In this document: piece by piece, positions 21,001 through 31,560 of the stretch | Layout of the letters: every line of letters begins with the position of its first letter | How positions within the stretch are numbered: the first letter of the stretch is position 1 | Source of the DNA: Rhinopithecus roxellana | Taxonomy: Eukaryota; Chordata; Mammalia; Primates; Cercopithecidae | Assembly (NCBI RefSeq): GCF_007565055.1 | Contig: NC_044553.1 | Coordinates: 43,389,420 to 43,453,419, forward strand | Direction: 5' to 3' | DNA length: 64,000 bases | The notes under the pieces: model-generated | The model's database searches: none | What the model was told of the DNA's origin: nothing | Seen by the model: the letters and a program-made list of their open reading frames with translations, nothing else | Translations under genes and position numbers: made by a program

Positions 21001-21876
21001 AATACCATAAAAACCCTAGAAGAAAACCTAGGTAGTACCATTCAGGACATAGGCATGGGCAAGGACTTCATGTCTAAAACACCAAAAGCAACAGCAGCAA
21101 AAGCCAAAATTGACAAATGGGATCTAATTAAACTAAAGAGCTTCTGCACAGCAAAAGAAACTACCATCAGAGTGAACAGGCAACCTACAGAATGGGAGAA
21201 AACTTCTGCAATCTACTCATCTGAGAAAGGGCTAATATCCAGAACCTACAAAGAACTCAAACAAATATACAAGAAAAAAACAAACAACCTCATCAAAAAG
21301 TGGGCAAAGGATATGAACAGACATTTCTCAGAAGAAGACATTCATACAGCCAACAGACACATGAAAAAATGCTCATCATCACTGGCCATCAGAGAAATGC
21401 AAATCAAAACCACAATGAGATACCATCTCACTCCGGTTAGAATGGCAATCATTAAAAAGTCAGGAAACAACAGGTGCTGGAGAGGATGTGGAGAAATAGG
21501 GACACTTTTACACTGTTGGTGGGATTGTAAACTAGTTCAACCATTATGGAAAACAGTATGGCGATTCCTCAAGGATCTAGAACTAGAAGTACCATATGAC
21601 CCAGCCATCCCATTACTGGGTATATACCCAAAGGATCATAAATCATGCTGCTATAAAGACACATGCACACGTATGTTTACTGTGGCACTATTCACAATAG
21701 CAAAGACTTGGAATCAACGCAAATGTCCATCAGTGACAGACTGGATTAAGAAAATGTGGCACATATACACCATGGAATACTATGCAGCCATAAAAAAGGA
21801 TGAGTTTGTGTCCTTTGTAGGGACATGGATGCAGCTGGAAACCATCATTCTTAGCAAACTATCACAAGAACAGTAA
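18088..21876 (+). CDS. L1 ORF2: L1-A ORF2p, endonuclease/reverse transcriptase, 1262 aa
   Basis: This protein performs target-primed reverse transcription. In the endonuclease domain (1-239), N14, E43 (IQETHL), D145 and N147 (GDFN) and H230 (SDHSAI) sit at the human numbering. The reverse-transcriptase domain has SIDAEKAFDKIQ and the catalytic F700-A-D702-D703. The Cys-rich motif starts at C1130 (CWRGCGEIGTLLHCWWDC). The frame has no internal stop but ends at residue 1262 with LSQEQ, where an AAA-type codon has become TAA. The usual protein is 1275 residues, so the last 13 are lost. All known catalytic residues are present; whether the shorter tail is tolerated is unknown. Confidence 0.95.
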   Translation: MAGSSSHITILTFNVNGLNAPIKRHRLANWIKSQDPSVCCIQETHLTCRDIHRLKIKGWRKIYQANGEQKKVGVAILVSDKTDFKPSKIKRDKEGHYITVKGSIQQEELTILNIYAPNTGAPTFIKQVLRDLQRDLDSHTIIMGDFNTPLSTLDRSTRQKVNKDIQELNSYLHQADLIDIYRTLHPKSTEYTFFSAPHRTYSKIDHIIGSKALLSKCKRTEIITNCLSDHSAIKLELRTKKLNQNRSTTWKLNNLLLNDYWVYNEMKAEIKMFFETNENQDTTYQNLWDTFKAVCRGKFIALNAHKRKQERSKMDTLTSQLKELERQEQTHSKASRRQEITKIRAELKEIETQKTLQKINESRSWFFEKINKIDRLLARLIKKKREKNQIDAIKNDKGDITTDPTEIQTTIREYYKHLYGNQLENLEEMDNFLHTYTLPRLNQEEVESLNRPIAGSEIEAIINSLPTKKSPGPDGFTAEFYQRYKEELVPFLLKLFQSIEKEGILPNSFNEANIILIPKPGRDTTKKENFRPISLMNIDAKILNKILAHRIQQHIKKLIHHDQVGFIPGMQAWFNIRKSINVIQHINRTKDKNHMIISIDAEKAFDKIQQPFMLKTLNKFGIDGTYLKIIRAIYDKPTANIILNGQKLEKFPLKTGTRQGCPLSPLLFNIVLEVLARTIRQEKEIKRIQLGKEEVKFSLFADDMIVYVENPIVSAQNLLKLICKFSKVSGYKINVQKSQAFLYTSNRQTESQIMNELPFTIASKRIKYLGIQLTRDVKDLFKENYKPLLSEIKEDTNKWKNIPCSWIGRINIVKMAILPKVIYRFNAIPIKLPMSFFTELEKTALKFIWNQKRARIAKTILSQKNKAGGITLPDFKLYYKATVTKTAWYWYQNRDIDQWNRTESSEIIPHIYSHLIFDKPERNKKWGKDFLFNKWCWENWLAISGKLKLDPFLTPYMKINSRWIRDLNVRPNTIKTLEENLGSTIQDIGMGKDFMSKTPKATAAKAKIDKWDLIKLKSFCTAKETTIRVNRQPTEWEKTSAIYSSEKGLISRTYKELKQIYKKKTNNLIKKWAKDMNRHFSEEDIHTANRHMKKCSSSLAIREMQIKTTMRYHLTPVRMAIIKKSGNNRCWRGCGEIGTLLHCWWDCKLVQPLWKTVWRFLKDLELEVPYDPAIPLLGIYPKDHKSCCYKDTCTRMFTVALFTIAKTWNQRKCPSVTDWIKKMWHIYTMEYYAAIKKDEFVSFVGTWMQLETIILSKLSQEQ

Positions 21877-22159
21877 ACCAAACACCACATGTTCTCACTC
21901 ATAGGTGGGAACTGAACAATGAGATCACTTGTACTCGGGAAGGGGAACATCACACACCGGGGCCTATCACGGGGAGGGGGGAGGGGGAAGGGATTGCATT
22001 GGGAGTTATACCTGATGTAAATGACGAGTTGATGGGCGCAGCACACCAACATGGCACAAGTATACATATGTAACAAATTTGCACGTTATGCACATGTACC
22101 CTAGAACTTAAATAATAAAAAAAAAAAAAAGAAAACAAACAAAAAAAGAAAGCAGCCAG

Positions 22160-22440
22160 AAAAAAGTAACATTGCATGCAGTGAAAAAGTTATATGAATG
22201 AAACCTGAGTAATGATACCTGACTTCTACTGACAGTAAACTGATTTGCAGCAGAGGTACCAAAGCAATTCACGGGACAAAAGAAAATAGTTACTACAAAT
22301 TCTGATGGAGTAACTAGACACATCTGTAAACAAATGTACAAACCTCATACTATAGAAAAATTTGAGCTGAAGCTTAGTGTCTAGAAGAAACCATAGGAGA
22401 ATATTCTGATGTGAGAGCAGACAAAGATTTCTTAGGGTTG
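22160..22440 (+). mobile_element. Ancient L1M/HAL1-like element, right part
   Basis: Resumes at AAAAAAGTAACATTGCATGC immediately after the L1-A target duplication and continues the old ORF1-like order (TACTGACAGTAAACTGATTTG, then AGCAGAGGTACC). It is the same element as 15360-15960. Confidence 0.65.
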
Positions 22441-22456
22441 AAGCAACAAATATTTT

Positions 22457-22735
22457 TTTTTCTTTTTGAGACAGAGTCTCACTTTATCACCCAGGCTGGA
22501 GTGCAGTGGTGTGATCTCGGCTCACTGCAACCTCCACCTCCAGGGTTCAAGTGATTGTGCTGCCTCAGCCTCCCCAGTAGCTAGGCCACGACACCCAGCT
22601 GATTTTTGTATTTTCAGTAGAGATGGGGTTTTGCCGTGTTGGCCATGCTGGTGTTGAACTCCTGACCTCAGGTGATCCACCCAGCTCGGCCTCCCAAAGT
22701 GCTGGGATTACAAGCATGAGCCACTGTGCCCCACT
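22457..22735 (-). mobile_element. Alu (minus), full length, with target duplication
   Basis: Poly(T), both monomers, ending GAGCCACTGTGCCCCACT. GCAACAAATATTTT (22443-22456) recurs as GCAATAAACATTTT (22736-22749), a 14-bp duplication with two changes. Confidence 0.93.
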
Positions 22736-22755
22736 GCAATAAACATTTTTAAAAA

Positions 22756-23009
22756 GGCTTTGAGAGGCCAAGGCGGAAAAACTGCTTGAGGCCAGGAGTT
22801 TGAGACTAGCCTGGGCAACAGGGTGAGACTATTTCTACAATTTTTTTTTAATAAAGCCAGGCATGGTGGTGCATGCCTGTAGCCCTTAGCTACTTGGAGG
22901 CTGAGAATCGCTTGAGCCCAGGAGTTCAAGCCTTCAGTGAGCTCTGATCATGTTACTGCACTTCAGCCAGGACAACAGAGCGAGACTGTTTCTAAAAACA
23001 AAAAATAAA
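22756..23009 (+). mobile_element. Old Alu (AluJ-like), 5'-truncated
   Basis: Begins within the left arm (GGCTTTGAGAGGCCAAGGCGG) and has a diverged right arm ending GAGCGAGACTGTTTCTAAAA. More substitutions than neighbouring Alus suggest the J class. Confidence 0.85.
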
Positions 23010-23011
23010 TC

Positions 23012-23810
23012 AGACCCAGTCAAAATAACAGTAAACTTCTATTCACTGAAATACATCAATTAAGAAAGGAAAAAAACCACCAACTAAATAAAATACTCGA
23101 AAAACATATCTGACAAAACACTTATGCCCAGAATATATAAGGAACTCCTACAACTCTGTAGTAAAAGACAGGTAACTCAATAAATAAAGAGCAAACAACT
23201 GGAATAGATATTTCACAAAAATGTACAAAAATGTCCAATAAACACATGAAAAGATGTTCAAGGAACCAAGCCACCAAGGAAATACAAATCAAAATTGCAA
23301 CGATATACCATTAGGAGGCTTAAATTAAAAATGCCAAAACCCCAAATATTGGCAAGGATTTGAAGCAACCATAACTCTCATACATTTATGGTGGTAATGT
23401 GAAACGCAAAACCACCTTGGTCTAGTTTAGCATTTAGATATAAACCTACCATAAGTATTTATCCAACAGGAATCAAACTAGATGTCCACAAAACAGATGT
23501 TGAAGAAAAAGAATGTTCATAGCATCTTTATAATAATTCCAAACTGGAAACAATGCAAATGATATCAATGTAAGAATGAATAAGCACTTTGTGGCATAGT
23601 CACACAATGGAATACTACTCAGCAATTAAAAGAAACCCATACATACATAGAGGAACATGGATGAATCTAATAGATATTATACTGAGCCATATAAAACACC
23701 TAGAAAAGTTCATTCTGTATGATTTTACTTACATGAAGTTCTAGAGTAGGTAAAATTAATACATGGCAAAGGAAAAATTAGAAAAAGTAGCTGTCTCAGG
23801 ATGAGGCTTC
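23012..23810 (+). mobile_element. Ancient L1M ORF2 C-terminal region and 3'UTR
   Basis: Recognisable words in order: AATATATAAGGAACTCCTAC, TCCAATAAACACATGAAAAG, GGAATACTACTCAGCAATTA near 23610 and TGAAGTTCTAGAGTAGGTAAA near 23740. No frame survives. Confidence 0.75.
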
Positions 23811-23896
23811 CCTGCTGACTGGGAAGGATCATGTACAGACAACATAATGCAATGCTCCATTTCCGTTTTCAGGAAAGAATTTTGACCCACTGCTGG

Positions 23897-23926
23897 GAGT
23901 GCAGTGCAGTGCAGTGGAGTGCAGCA
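23897..23926. repeat. (GTGCA)n pentanucleotide repeat
   Basis: GAGTGCAGTGCAGTGCAGTG followed by an imperfect GAGTGCAGCAC. Short and imperfect. Confidence 0.85.
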
Positions 23927-24231
23927 CAAAGCCCTCGGTGTCTGTCAGCATTCAGTGTCTATGCCCTTGGGTATGACTGCTTAGGCTGAAGGAAATATCA
24001 CTTCTCAAGGTCATACTAATTTCCAGGGACAGCCCATATCTAGACACTAATCAACATAGGGATATTAAGGACCAGCCCCTTCCCCCAACTTGAGACAGCT
24101 TTGATTGGTCACTCTATCTTCGGAACTCTTCAGCATTGCAGTTCAACCTTCCCTCTGCCCAAGCTGTTTCCTTCCCCTCCATTCCCTTCCATAGATCATA
24201 GATCATAGAATCACAAAAGCACTCCCTAATA

Positions 24232-24348
24232 AAGTGGTCCTTAAAATATGATTCCTGGACTAACAGTATCAGCATACCTGGGAACTAGTTAAAAATGCAA
24301 ATTTCTGGGTCCCACTACAGACCTACTGAATTGGAAAGCAGAAGCACC
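24232..24348. mobile_element. MER5A-like hAT element, partial
   Basis: AGTGGTCCTTAAAATATG, GGACTAACAGTATCAGCAT, CTGGGAACTAGTTAAAAATG and CAGACCTACTGAATTGGAAA follow the MER5A end and core in order. The distal end is missing. Confidence 0.65.
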
Positions 24349-24588
24349 ATCTACACGTGAAAAGCTTCCTATCAACTTTTTGTGCCCCACTCTTAAATAT
24401 ACTCAGATGGATAGACAACTGGAAAAAACTCTACAATATGAAAGACAAAGAAAAAAGGGGGTCAAACCCTTACTTGGAAGAAATAACACTATGCAAAAAG
24501 AAAACAAAACTTTAATCCTCACAAAGGTTAAGGGAAGACCCTGCATTCAAGAAACACAAATTGGATACTATATACTTATATATATATA

Positions 24589-25970
24589 TTTATTATTATT
24601 ATTATACTTTAAGTTCTAGGGTACATGTGCATAATGTGCAGGTTTGTTACATATGTATACTCGTGCCATGTTGGTGTGCTGCACCCATCAACTCGTCATC
24701 ACCCATCAACTCATCATTTACATCAGGTATAACTCCCAATGCAATCCCTCCCCCCTCCCCCCTCCCCATGATAGGCCCCGGTGTGTGATGTTCCCCTTCC
24801 CGAGTCCAAGTCATCTCATTGTTCAGTTCCCACCTATGAATGAGAACATGCGGTGTTTGGTTTTCTGTTCTTGCGATAGTTTGCTGAGAATGATGGTTTC
24901 CAGCTGCATCCATGTCCCCACAAAGGACACAAACTCATCTTTTTAATGGCTGCATAGTATTCCATGGTGTATATGTGCCACATTTTCTTAATCCAGTCTG
25001 TCACTGATGGACATTTGGGTTGATTCCAAGTCTTTGCTATTGTGAATAGTGCCGCAGTAAACATACGTGTGCATGTGTCTTTATAGCAGCATGATTTATG
25101 ATCCTTTGGGTATATACCCAGTAATGGGATGGCTGGGTCATATGGTACTTCTAGTTCTAGATCCTTGAGGAATCGCCATACTGTTTTCCATAATGGTTGA
25201 ACTAGTTTACAATCCCACCAACAGTGTAAAAGTGTCCCTATTTCTCCACATCCTCTCCAGCACCTGTTGTTTCCTGACTTTTTAATGATTGCCATTCTAA
25301 CTGGTGTGAGATGGTATCTCATTGTGGTTTTGATTTGCATTTCTCTGATGGCCAGTGATGATGAGCATTTTTTCATGTGTCTGTTGGCTGTATGAATGTC
25401 TTCTTCTGAGAAATGTCTGTTCATATCCTTTGCCCACTTTTTGATGGGTTTGTTTGTTTTTTCCATGTAAATTTGTTTGAGTTCTTTGTAGGTTCTGGAT
25501 ATTAGCCCTCTGTCAGATGAGTAGATTGCAAAATTTTTCTCCCATTCTGTAGGTTGCCTGTTCACTCTGATGATAGTTTCTTTTGCTGTGCAGAAGCTCT
25601 TTAGTTTAATGAGATCCCATTTGTCAATTTTGGCTTTTGCTGCTGTTGCTTTTGGTGTTTTAGACATGAAGTCCTTGCCCATGCCTATGTCCTAAATGGT
25701 ATTACCTAGGTTTTCTTCTAGGGTTTTTATGGTATTAGGTCTAACATTTAAGTCTCTAATCCATCTTGAATTAATTTTCGTATAAGGAGTAAGGAAAGGA
25801 TCCAGTTTCAGCTTTCTACTTATGGCTAGCCAATTTTCCCATCACCATTTATTAAATAGGGAATCCTTTCCCCATTTCTTGTTTCTCTCAGGTTTATCAA
25901 AGATCAGATGGCTGTAGATGTGTGGTATTATTTCTGAGGACTGTTCTATTCCATTGGTCTATATCTCTAT
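24589..25970 (-). mobile_element. 5'-truncated young L1, 3' end on minus strand
   Basis: Minus-strand copy with the 3' end at the left (a TTA-rich tail) and truncation near 25970, corresponding to about base 20770 of L1-A. An ORF2 C-terminal frame stays open over 24834-25682. It keeps the Cys-rich motif but shifts frame after AAIKK near the end. The 3'UTR carries the GTTGATGGGTG duplication also seen in L1-B and the 47.2-kb copy, and a C-rich tract at 24746-24768. No clear target duplication was found. Confidence 0.95.
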
Positions 25971-25984
25971 TTTTAAAGTATATT

Positions 25985-26440
25985 CAGAAAGTTAAAAAGA
26001 GATATCTTAGAAATTAAATCTATTTAGGCTGGCTATTTTCTCTTTGCTCTTTGAAATCACTCTCTACCCTCTGTGATAACCCAGGAAGGTGGACTTTTCA
26101 CCATCAGTAGGGCTCCCTTCCTCTCTGGCCAATGTTTGTCACTGGACAGAGGTAGGGATGTAAAAGAAGAGAAAGGACCTGGTTCTTTCTGACAGGCAAT
26201 GAGTTAGTGGTTTGGGTAACTGTGGTTTTTCTCGGCAGGTTTTGTAATATCTTTTTAAGTCAATAAATTATAAGTTCCTAAAACTTTGATTAAAAATTAA
26301 ATATATGAAAATTCAAGGAAATAAAATTTCAAATAACAAAACATCAAAGTTATCAAAAAAGAAATGGAATTACCTATGGACAAAGGAGTTAGAAGAATAT
26401 ATTTGCAATTATCTCTCTTTTTACCATTACTCCAACTAGT
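25985..26440. other. Unassigned intronic sequence
   Basis: No gene or clear repeat seen between the L1 fragment and the young Alu. Short open frames have no splice support. Confidence 0.5.
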
Positions 26441-26456
26441 TAAGAAAGCATTTTCA

Positions 26457-26749
26457 GGCCGGGCGCGGTGGCTCAAGCCTGTAATCCCAGCACTTTGGGA
26501 GGCCGAGACGGGCGGATCACGAGGTCAGGAGATCGAGACCATCCTGGCTAACATGGTGAAACCCCGTCTCTACTAAAAATACAAAAAACTAGCCGGGCGA
26601 CCTGGCGGGCGCCTGTAGTCCCAGCTACTCGGGAGGCTGAGGCAGGAGAATGGCGTGAACCCGGGAGGCGGAGCTTGCAGTGAGCTGAGATCCGGCCACT
26701 GCACTCCAGCCTGGGCGACAGAGCGAGACTCCGTCTCAAAAAAAAAAAA
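26457..26749 (+). mobile_element. Young AluY of Old World monkey type
   Basis: Starts GGCCGGGCGCGGTGGCTCAAGCC and has GATCCGGCCACTGC in the right arm, where human AluY has CACGCC and GATCGCGCC or GATCCCGCC. CpG sites are mostly intact. A perfect 15-bp target duplication AAGAAAGCATTTTCA lies at 26442-26456 and 26750-26764, with a TT|AAGA-type nick site. A private change GCGACCTGGCG lies in the right arm. Confidence 0.96.
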
Positions 26750-26934
26750 AAGAAAGCATTTTCAGCAGCTGGAAAAATATGCACAAAAATACACGTATCA
26801 CTCAATAATAAACCACCAATACACATCTGAGCCTGCACTTAATAAAAGTAGATAATATTTGACTTTTAAGTATTTCATAATTTAAATATTCATTTTTTAT
26901 TTTGGGGTTTCTTAAACAATTTTATTTTATACAT

Positions 26935-28690
26935 GTTTATTTCAACTCAAATTTTGACAGACTAAAAGAGTGTATTTTATTAGAGTCCATTTATAGGCAA
27001 TTTTGCAACACTGATTTCTTGTGGGGAAAAAAAAAACCAGAACTGACAGATAGTAATTATTACGATCTGTGGAACTGAATGACCAGGAGAGCCGACCTCT
27101 TACTGCAAACCAAGTACATGGAGATAAGTCCACCAATGCAGCAGCAGCATCTTGATGATGAGTTGAATGGAGACATATCATCTTATGTTGTGCCCAGAAG
27201 ATAGGGTAAGGCTCAAAGCTGCAAGGGGCAAAATGTTCTCATAAAGGCAAGATTCAGGTGCTGCTTGCTGCAGCACTCCACAGACACACCCTGTCTGTCC
27301 CAATGGCTTGTGACTGCCACGTGGCAACAATGAACACAATATACTCTCACTCTCACTCTCAGAGCAAGTATCTTCCCCTTATGAGAGAATGAATTCAGGC
27401 AATTCTTTATAAAAATGACAGCATTTGTTCCAAGGCACCAACAGTATAAAGCTTTTCAGAAAGTACACAGAAATAAACAGACTAAACATGGGAATTAGTT
27501 CTTAATGGTGGAATCTGTTACTACTGTAACTAGTGTAAAAATAACTTCAGATAGATTACAATCAAAATGCATATTGAATAGACTGTACTGTGTGAGGGAA
27601 TGTCTGACCAAAGAGTATTCTCATAGGCACTTTGGGTGCTGGCTGGTAAGCGCTCACAAGGGTTCTTCTCAGGGCCAGAGAAGCTGAGCATCTTATGTAT
27701 TTGTAAAATCCTTCTCCAGACTTCTTGCCAAGCTTCTTCTCTGCCATCAGCTTTTTCAAGGATGGGCTGGGCTGAAATATGGGGTTCTTCATATCTATTT
27801 CATGCCATCCATCCATGATGAACTTCACAGAATCCAGTCCAACGTAATCTAGAAGCTCAAATGAGCCCCTGGGGTACCTGGCTCCTAACTTCATAGCAGT
27901 GTCAGTGTTTTCCTTGGATATGTCAAGTCATTCATGCAGCTTGACTGCTTTCATGAGGTGTTGAATCCTGAGACGGCTGACGATAAACCCAGGAGTGTCC
28001 TTGCAAGAAAGAGGATGCTTTCCGAAGGTTTTGCTCAAGTTTACCAAAGATTCAAATGTCTTTTGGGTGGTCATTGGTGTTTTAAAGACCTCTGCAAGTT
28101 TCACTGGGTTGAGTAAATGGAGGTCAGCAAATTGGTCTTGTTTGGTGGTAGCACTGGCTATGCTTGTAATTTGCAAAGAGGAAGTGTTGCTGGCAAAGTT
28201 GTATGTTCAGCAACAAACTTGTCCAACCTCTAGGAGAGCTTGATTTTCACCTTTAGATTTTCTGCAACGGCCTCTACCACCAGATCTGTGCTGTGGACTA
28301 TGGATGTTGCATCTGTGCTGGTTGATATGCTGCTTAGGGTTTTCTGCACAAATTCATCAGCAGCCTTAGGGTTTTCTACAAACAACTTCTTTGTCACTTT
28401 CCTAAGGCTTTTCTCAATTCCCTCTTTATATTTTGCCAAGATGTCCTCTGTCTGGTCAAGGAACACTAGTGTGTGGCTGGTCACTGCAGCAAACTATGTG
28501 ATGCTGATGACCATCATGTGCTTGATCATGATTTTTCTCGCCCAAGGATGTGGACAAGGAAAGCCCCGAGTGCATTAACTGGCTGGTGATGACAGCCATG
28601 GTGCAGTGGTGGCGACGACAGCAACAAGACCCAGGCAGGGAAAGGCACGTGTGGTGTGGGGACCAGCAGATGGGCAGCCTCTGAGGCCAT
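26935..28690 (-). pseudogene. HADH pseudogene: Processed pseudogene of HADH
   Basis: This is an intronless, reverse-transcribed copy of the mRNA for mitochondrial short-chain L-3-hydroxyacyl-CoA dehydrogenase, the NAD-dependent third step of fatty acid beta-oxidation. The coding part runs from about 28600 to about 27690. Recognisable segments are DQTEDILAK and HSTDLVVEA near 28450-28260, SCKDTPGFIV near 28000 and GSFELLDYVGLD near 27850. A long 3'UTR follows, ending near AATAAAATACACTC (about 26975). The frame is broken between 28230 and 28180, an in-frame stop follows LHE near 27930, and three codons are missing near 28100. The glycine-rich NAD-binding loop expected near 28530 is unreadable. 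It sits in an RFX7 intron in the gene's sense orientation. Confidence 0.9.
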
Positions 28691-30045
28691 TTTTTACTTT
28701 TGAATAAAACGATAGTACTAATTTTATCTGCAAACAACTTTTGTTCAAATAACAATGTATGCTCAACATTAGTATTCTTCTAATTTTTTAAATTGATTGT
28801 TGATAATTGATAAAACAGTCATTGAACTTCCAGTTTTGCTGATTTTTAACTTCTACAAAAATTTTAATTAAATAGTATCAGTCTGGTATTTTGGTATTAG
28901 ATTTTAAAAAAAATATCAGTACCATAATTGTGCTGTGGTATCATAACTATTACATTTATGGAACATGCTAACTACTTATGTTCTAAATCTTTCAAGATTT
29001 ACATCTCAAGTCATACTACCAGAATGTTATTGATATAAAGTAGTAGGGAAGAGGGGGAAGACACCAGCAATAAAGCAGATAAAAAATTAAGCAACAGAGA
29101 TATAGCTTGAGAAAGCATATTGTGTTTTCTGTAAATCAAACTATAGGGTGAAGCTGGATAAAGCTTTCTTATCTAGGGGGGCTATACAAAAGAAATAATA
29201 AATTTTAGGAAGCACATGTTTAAAAATTAAAAATTAGTCTAATCCTACTTTCTCATAAAGAAACACGTTACAAAAATACCATGTAATATTTCCCTTTATT
29301 CAAACATAAACATGATGCAATAAATAAATTAGCAGTCATGGACCAAACATATACAATATATAATACAGTGTAAGCAACAGTATGACAGAAAGAAAGAACA
29401 TTTAGATAACTTGTTTGCTAGAAACATTTCAGAATCTGTTCCCCATTTTCAACAAATTGTTGATGAACTATTTTTTACTGCAGAAAATATTCTAGGAGAC
29501 TCTCACTTAACCCTTCCAACACCAACTTTAGCCTCTATCCAAAAGTTCAGTGCAATGTTTACACTTATTTGGAGTCCTCAAGTCTGAAGTCAGAGTAACT
29601 CACAATTCCTATATACTTGATTCAAATTTCTTGTGTTGTAGAAACAGAGGTATCTGTGAATACCAGACACTAGATTTAACCCAAAGACAATCTGAGATAG
29701 AGGAGGTACAACTAGAAGAAGCTCTTACATTCTATCTTTGCCAGGACAAATCAAACTCTTAGCTTCTACTCCTATAAAATAATTAATTATGTTAAAAACA
29801 CATTGACTTCAGATCCCTTTTGCAGGTTGTGACTTGGCTCACAGTCCATCATAGCAAATCTTATTTTTACCTTATACTTGCTTATATTAAATCAAAAGTA
29901 TTTACTTTTACTTTTGTTTGCTCATATGCTATAACACAAAAGTTTATATGTTTTTTTAAAATAATAATAGTCATAATGGTGGCTTATTCTAAAAAGGTGT
30001 AGCCAGAAAAAAAAGAAATAAAAAACACTTGGAATCACACCATGC
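28691..30045. other. Unique AT-rich intronic sequence
   Basis: No gene, strong splice pair or named repeat seen. Frames are short; 29550-29762 is open for 70 codons but has no recognisable domain or exon borders. Confidence 0.5.
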
Positions 30046-30059
30046 AGACATTTAAATTC

Positions 30060-30756
30060 ATTTACTTTGTTTTCTTAAAAATAATGGATTCTTTTGGTAA
30101 GGATGGGGAGAAATTGGAATCCTTGTACATTGCTTGTGGTAATGAATGATAGTGTGGCTGCTCTTTAAAAACCTGTTATGTCTTCAGAAAGCTAAAACAC
30201 AGAATTACCACTTGTTCTAACAATTCCACCCAAAGAAATAAAAATAGGAACGCAAACAAAAACCTCTACACAAATGTGCCGAATGTTCATAGTAGCACTA
30301 TTCACAAAAGTCAAAAGGAGGAAACAACCCAAATGACCACTGATGGATGAACGGATAAACAAAATGTGACATATTATTAAAATGAAATATTATTCAACCA
30401 TAAAAAGGAATGAAGTACTGGCACATGCTACAATACGGATAAACCTTGAAAACTTTATGCTAAGTGAAAGAAGGCAGACATAAAAGGTCACATATTGTAT
30501 GATTCCCTATATACAAAATCTCCAGAATATCTATATCCAGAGAGAGAGAAAGCAGACGAGTGGTTGGTTGGGGCTGGGGAAATGAAGAGTGACTGCTTAA
30601 TGCATATTCCTTTTAAATGACAAAAAATGTTCTGGAACTAGATAGAGGTGATGGCTACATAACACTGTAAAGTTACTAAATGCTACTGAATCGTACACTT
30701 TATGTGGTTAATTTTTATGTTATTAATTTTACCTAATAAAAAATAATTAGGATCAT
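30060..30756 (+). mobile_element. Ancient L1M 3' end
   Basis: AAGGATGGGGAGAAATTGGAA, ATAGTAGCACTATTCACAAA, AATATTATTCAACCATAAAAAGG and ATGCTAAGTGAAAGAAGGCA occur in L1 order, followed by a 3'UTR ending ACCTAATAAAAAATAA. Confidence 0.8.
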
Positions 30757-30916
30757 AAAATTAAGAAAAAACTTCCTTTAGATACTACCAGTGCCTAATC
30801 AACAGATTTCGAAGTATCAGTTCTGTTTCTCTCTGTAATCCAAGCTGCCTTTGAAATAGTCATTGTTCACAGTGCTTGCCTGCTCTAGTTTTCATGAAAG
30901 GAAATTAACCAAAGAC

Positions 30917-31105
30917 CAGTGTTTCTCAACCAGGTACTGACATTCAGGATGGCACCCTGCTTTACTTTATGGGTTTATCGAATGCATTATAAGATGTTTG
31001 GAATCATATGATGGTGTTCACTAAATGCCAGGAGTGCTTCCTAGACAGTTTGACAAGCAAAATTGCCTGGCATTATTTCCACATGTTCCTAGTTGAGAGC
31101 CACTG
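30917..31105. mobile_element. Small hAT-type MITE (MER5/MER20 group)
   Basis: Terminal inverted repeats CAGTGTTTCTCAAC at the left and GTTGAGAGCCACTG at the right bound 189 bp. The interior is too diverged to assign a family. No convincing 8-bp duplication remains. Confidence 0.6.
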
Positions 31106-31444
31106 CTCTAGAACAAAATGTCATATCCTGTGTATTGCGTTACATTATAAGAAGTTCCCTAATATACGCAACTCAATGCTTTACAACTGAGTCATTTCAA
31201 AAGCTCACACGTTTTTATGTATGGAAAGTAAACTGCTTGCTTTTGACACAGGATGCTATAAAAATTTATTGATTTTATTGTTGTTCTAAACATAAAAATT
31301 AATTTCAACCAGAAGAATGAACTTTATCATGAGGTAACTTGTGCCTGATATTTGATTACTAGATCATATTACTCATGAATATTCAACTTCTATTAATAAC
31401 ATTATTTCATTCATTGATATAATATTTTCTTTGCTTTTTAAAAA

Positions 31445-31560
31445 ATATTATCAGGTTCCAAACATATAGGAAAGTTATAAAGAATAATATAACACCCATG
31501 TACCTGCTAGCCAGTTTGAACAAACCTGAACTTTTTCCTTAAGGAAGAAAATTTTACAGA
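31445..31560 (+). repeat. Ancient dispersed repeat, unassigned
   Basis: GGAAAGTTATAAAGAATAATATAACACCCATGTACC-type wording (shown in part) resembles the block at 59040 and a common old mammalian repeat. The family is not named. Confidence 0.4.

Larger units (their letters stand above)
15973..22147 (+). mobile_element. Full-length young LINE-1 (L1-A)
   Basis: 6175 bp from GGGGCGAAGCAAGATGGCCG to an A-rich tail. The 12-bp target duplication GAAAGCAGCCAG lies at 15961-15972 and 22148-22159. It contains a complete 5'UTR, ORF1 (17008-18024), a 63-bp spacer, ORF2 (18088-21876), a 3'UTR with a G-rich tract (21971-21990), and AATAATAAAA before the tail. All main reading frames are open, but ORF2 ends 13 codons early. 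It is antisense to RFX7. The lineage is the Old World monkey branch of the L1PA-type family, by inference from the Alu evidence. Confidence 0.97.

Noticed and set aside
17008..21876. Idea that the long frames form a novel gene system.
   Set aside because: Every domain and residue position matches LINE-1 ORF1 and ORF2.
24746..24790. C-rich tract that could suggest an i-motif or G-quadruplex regulatory element.
   Set aside because: It is the normal G-rich tract of the L1 3'UTR read on the other strand.
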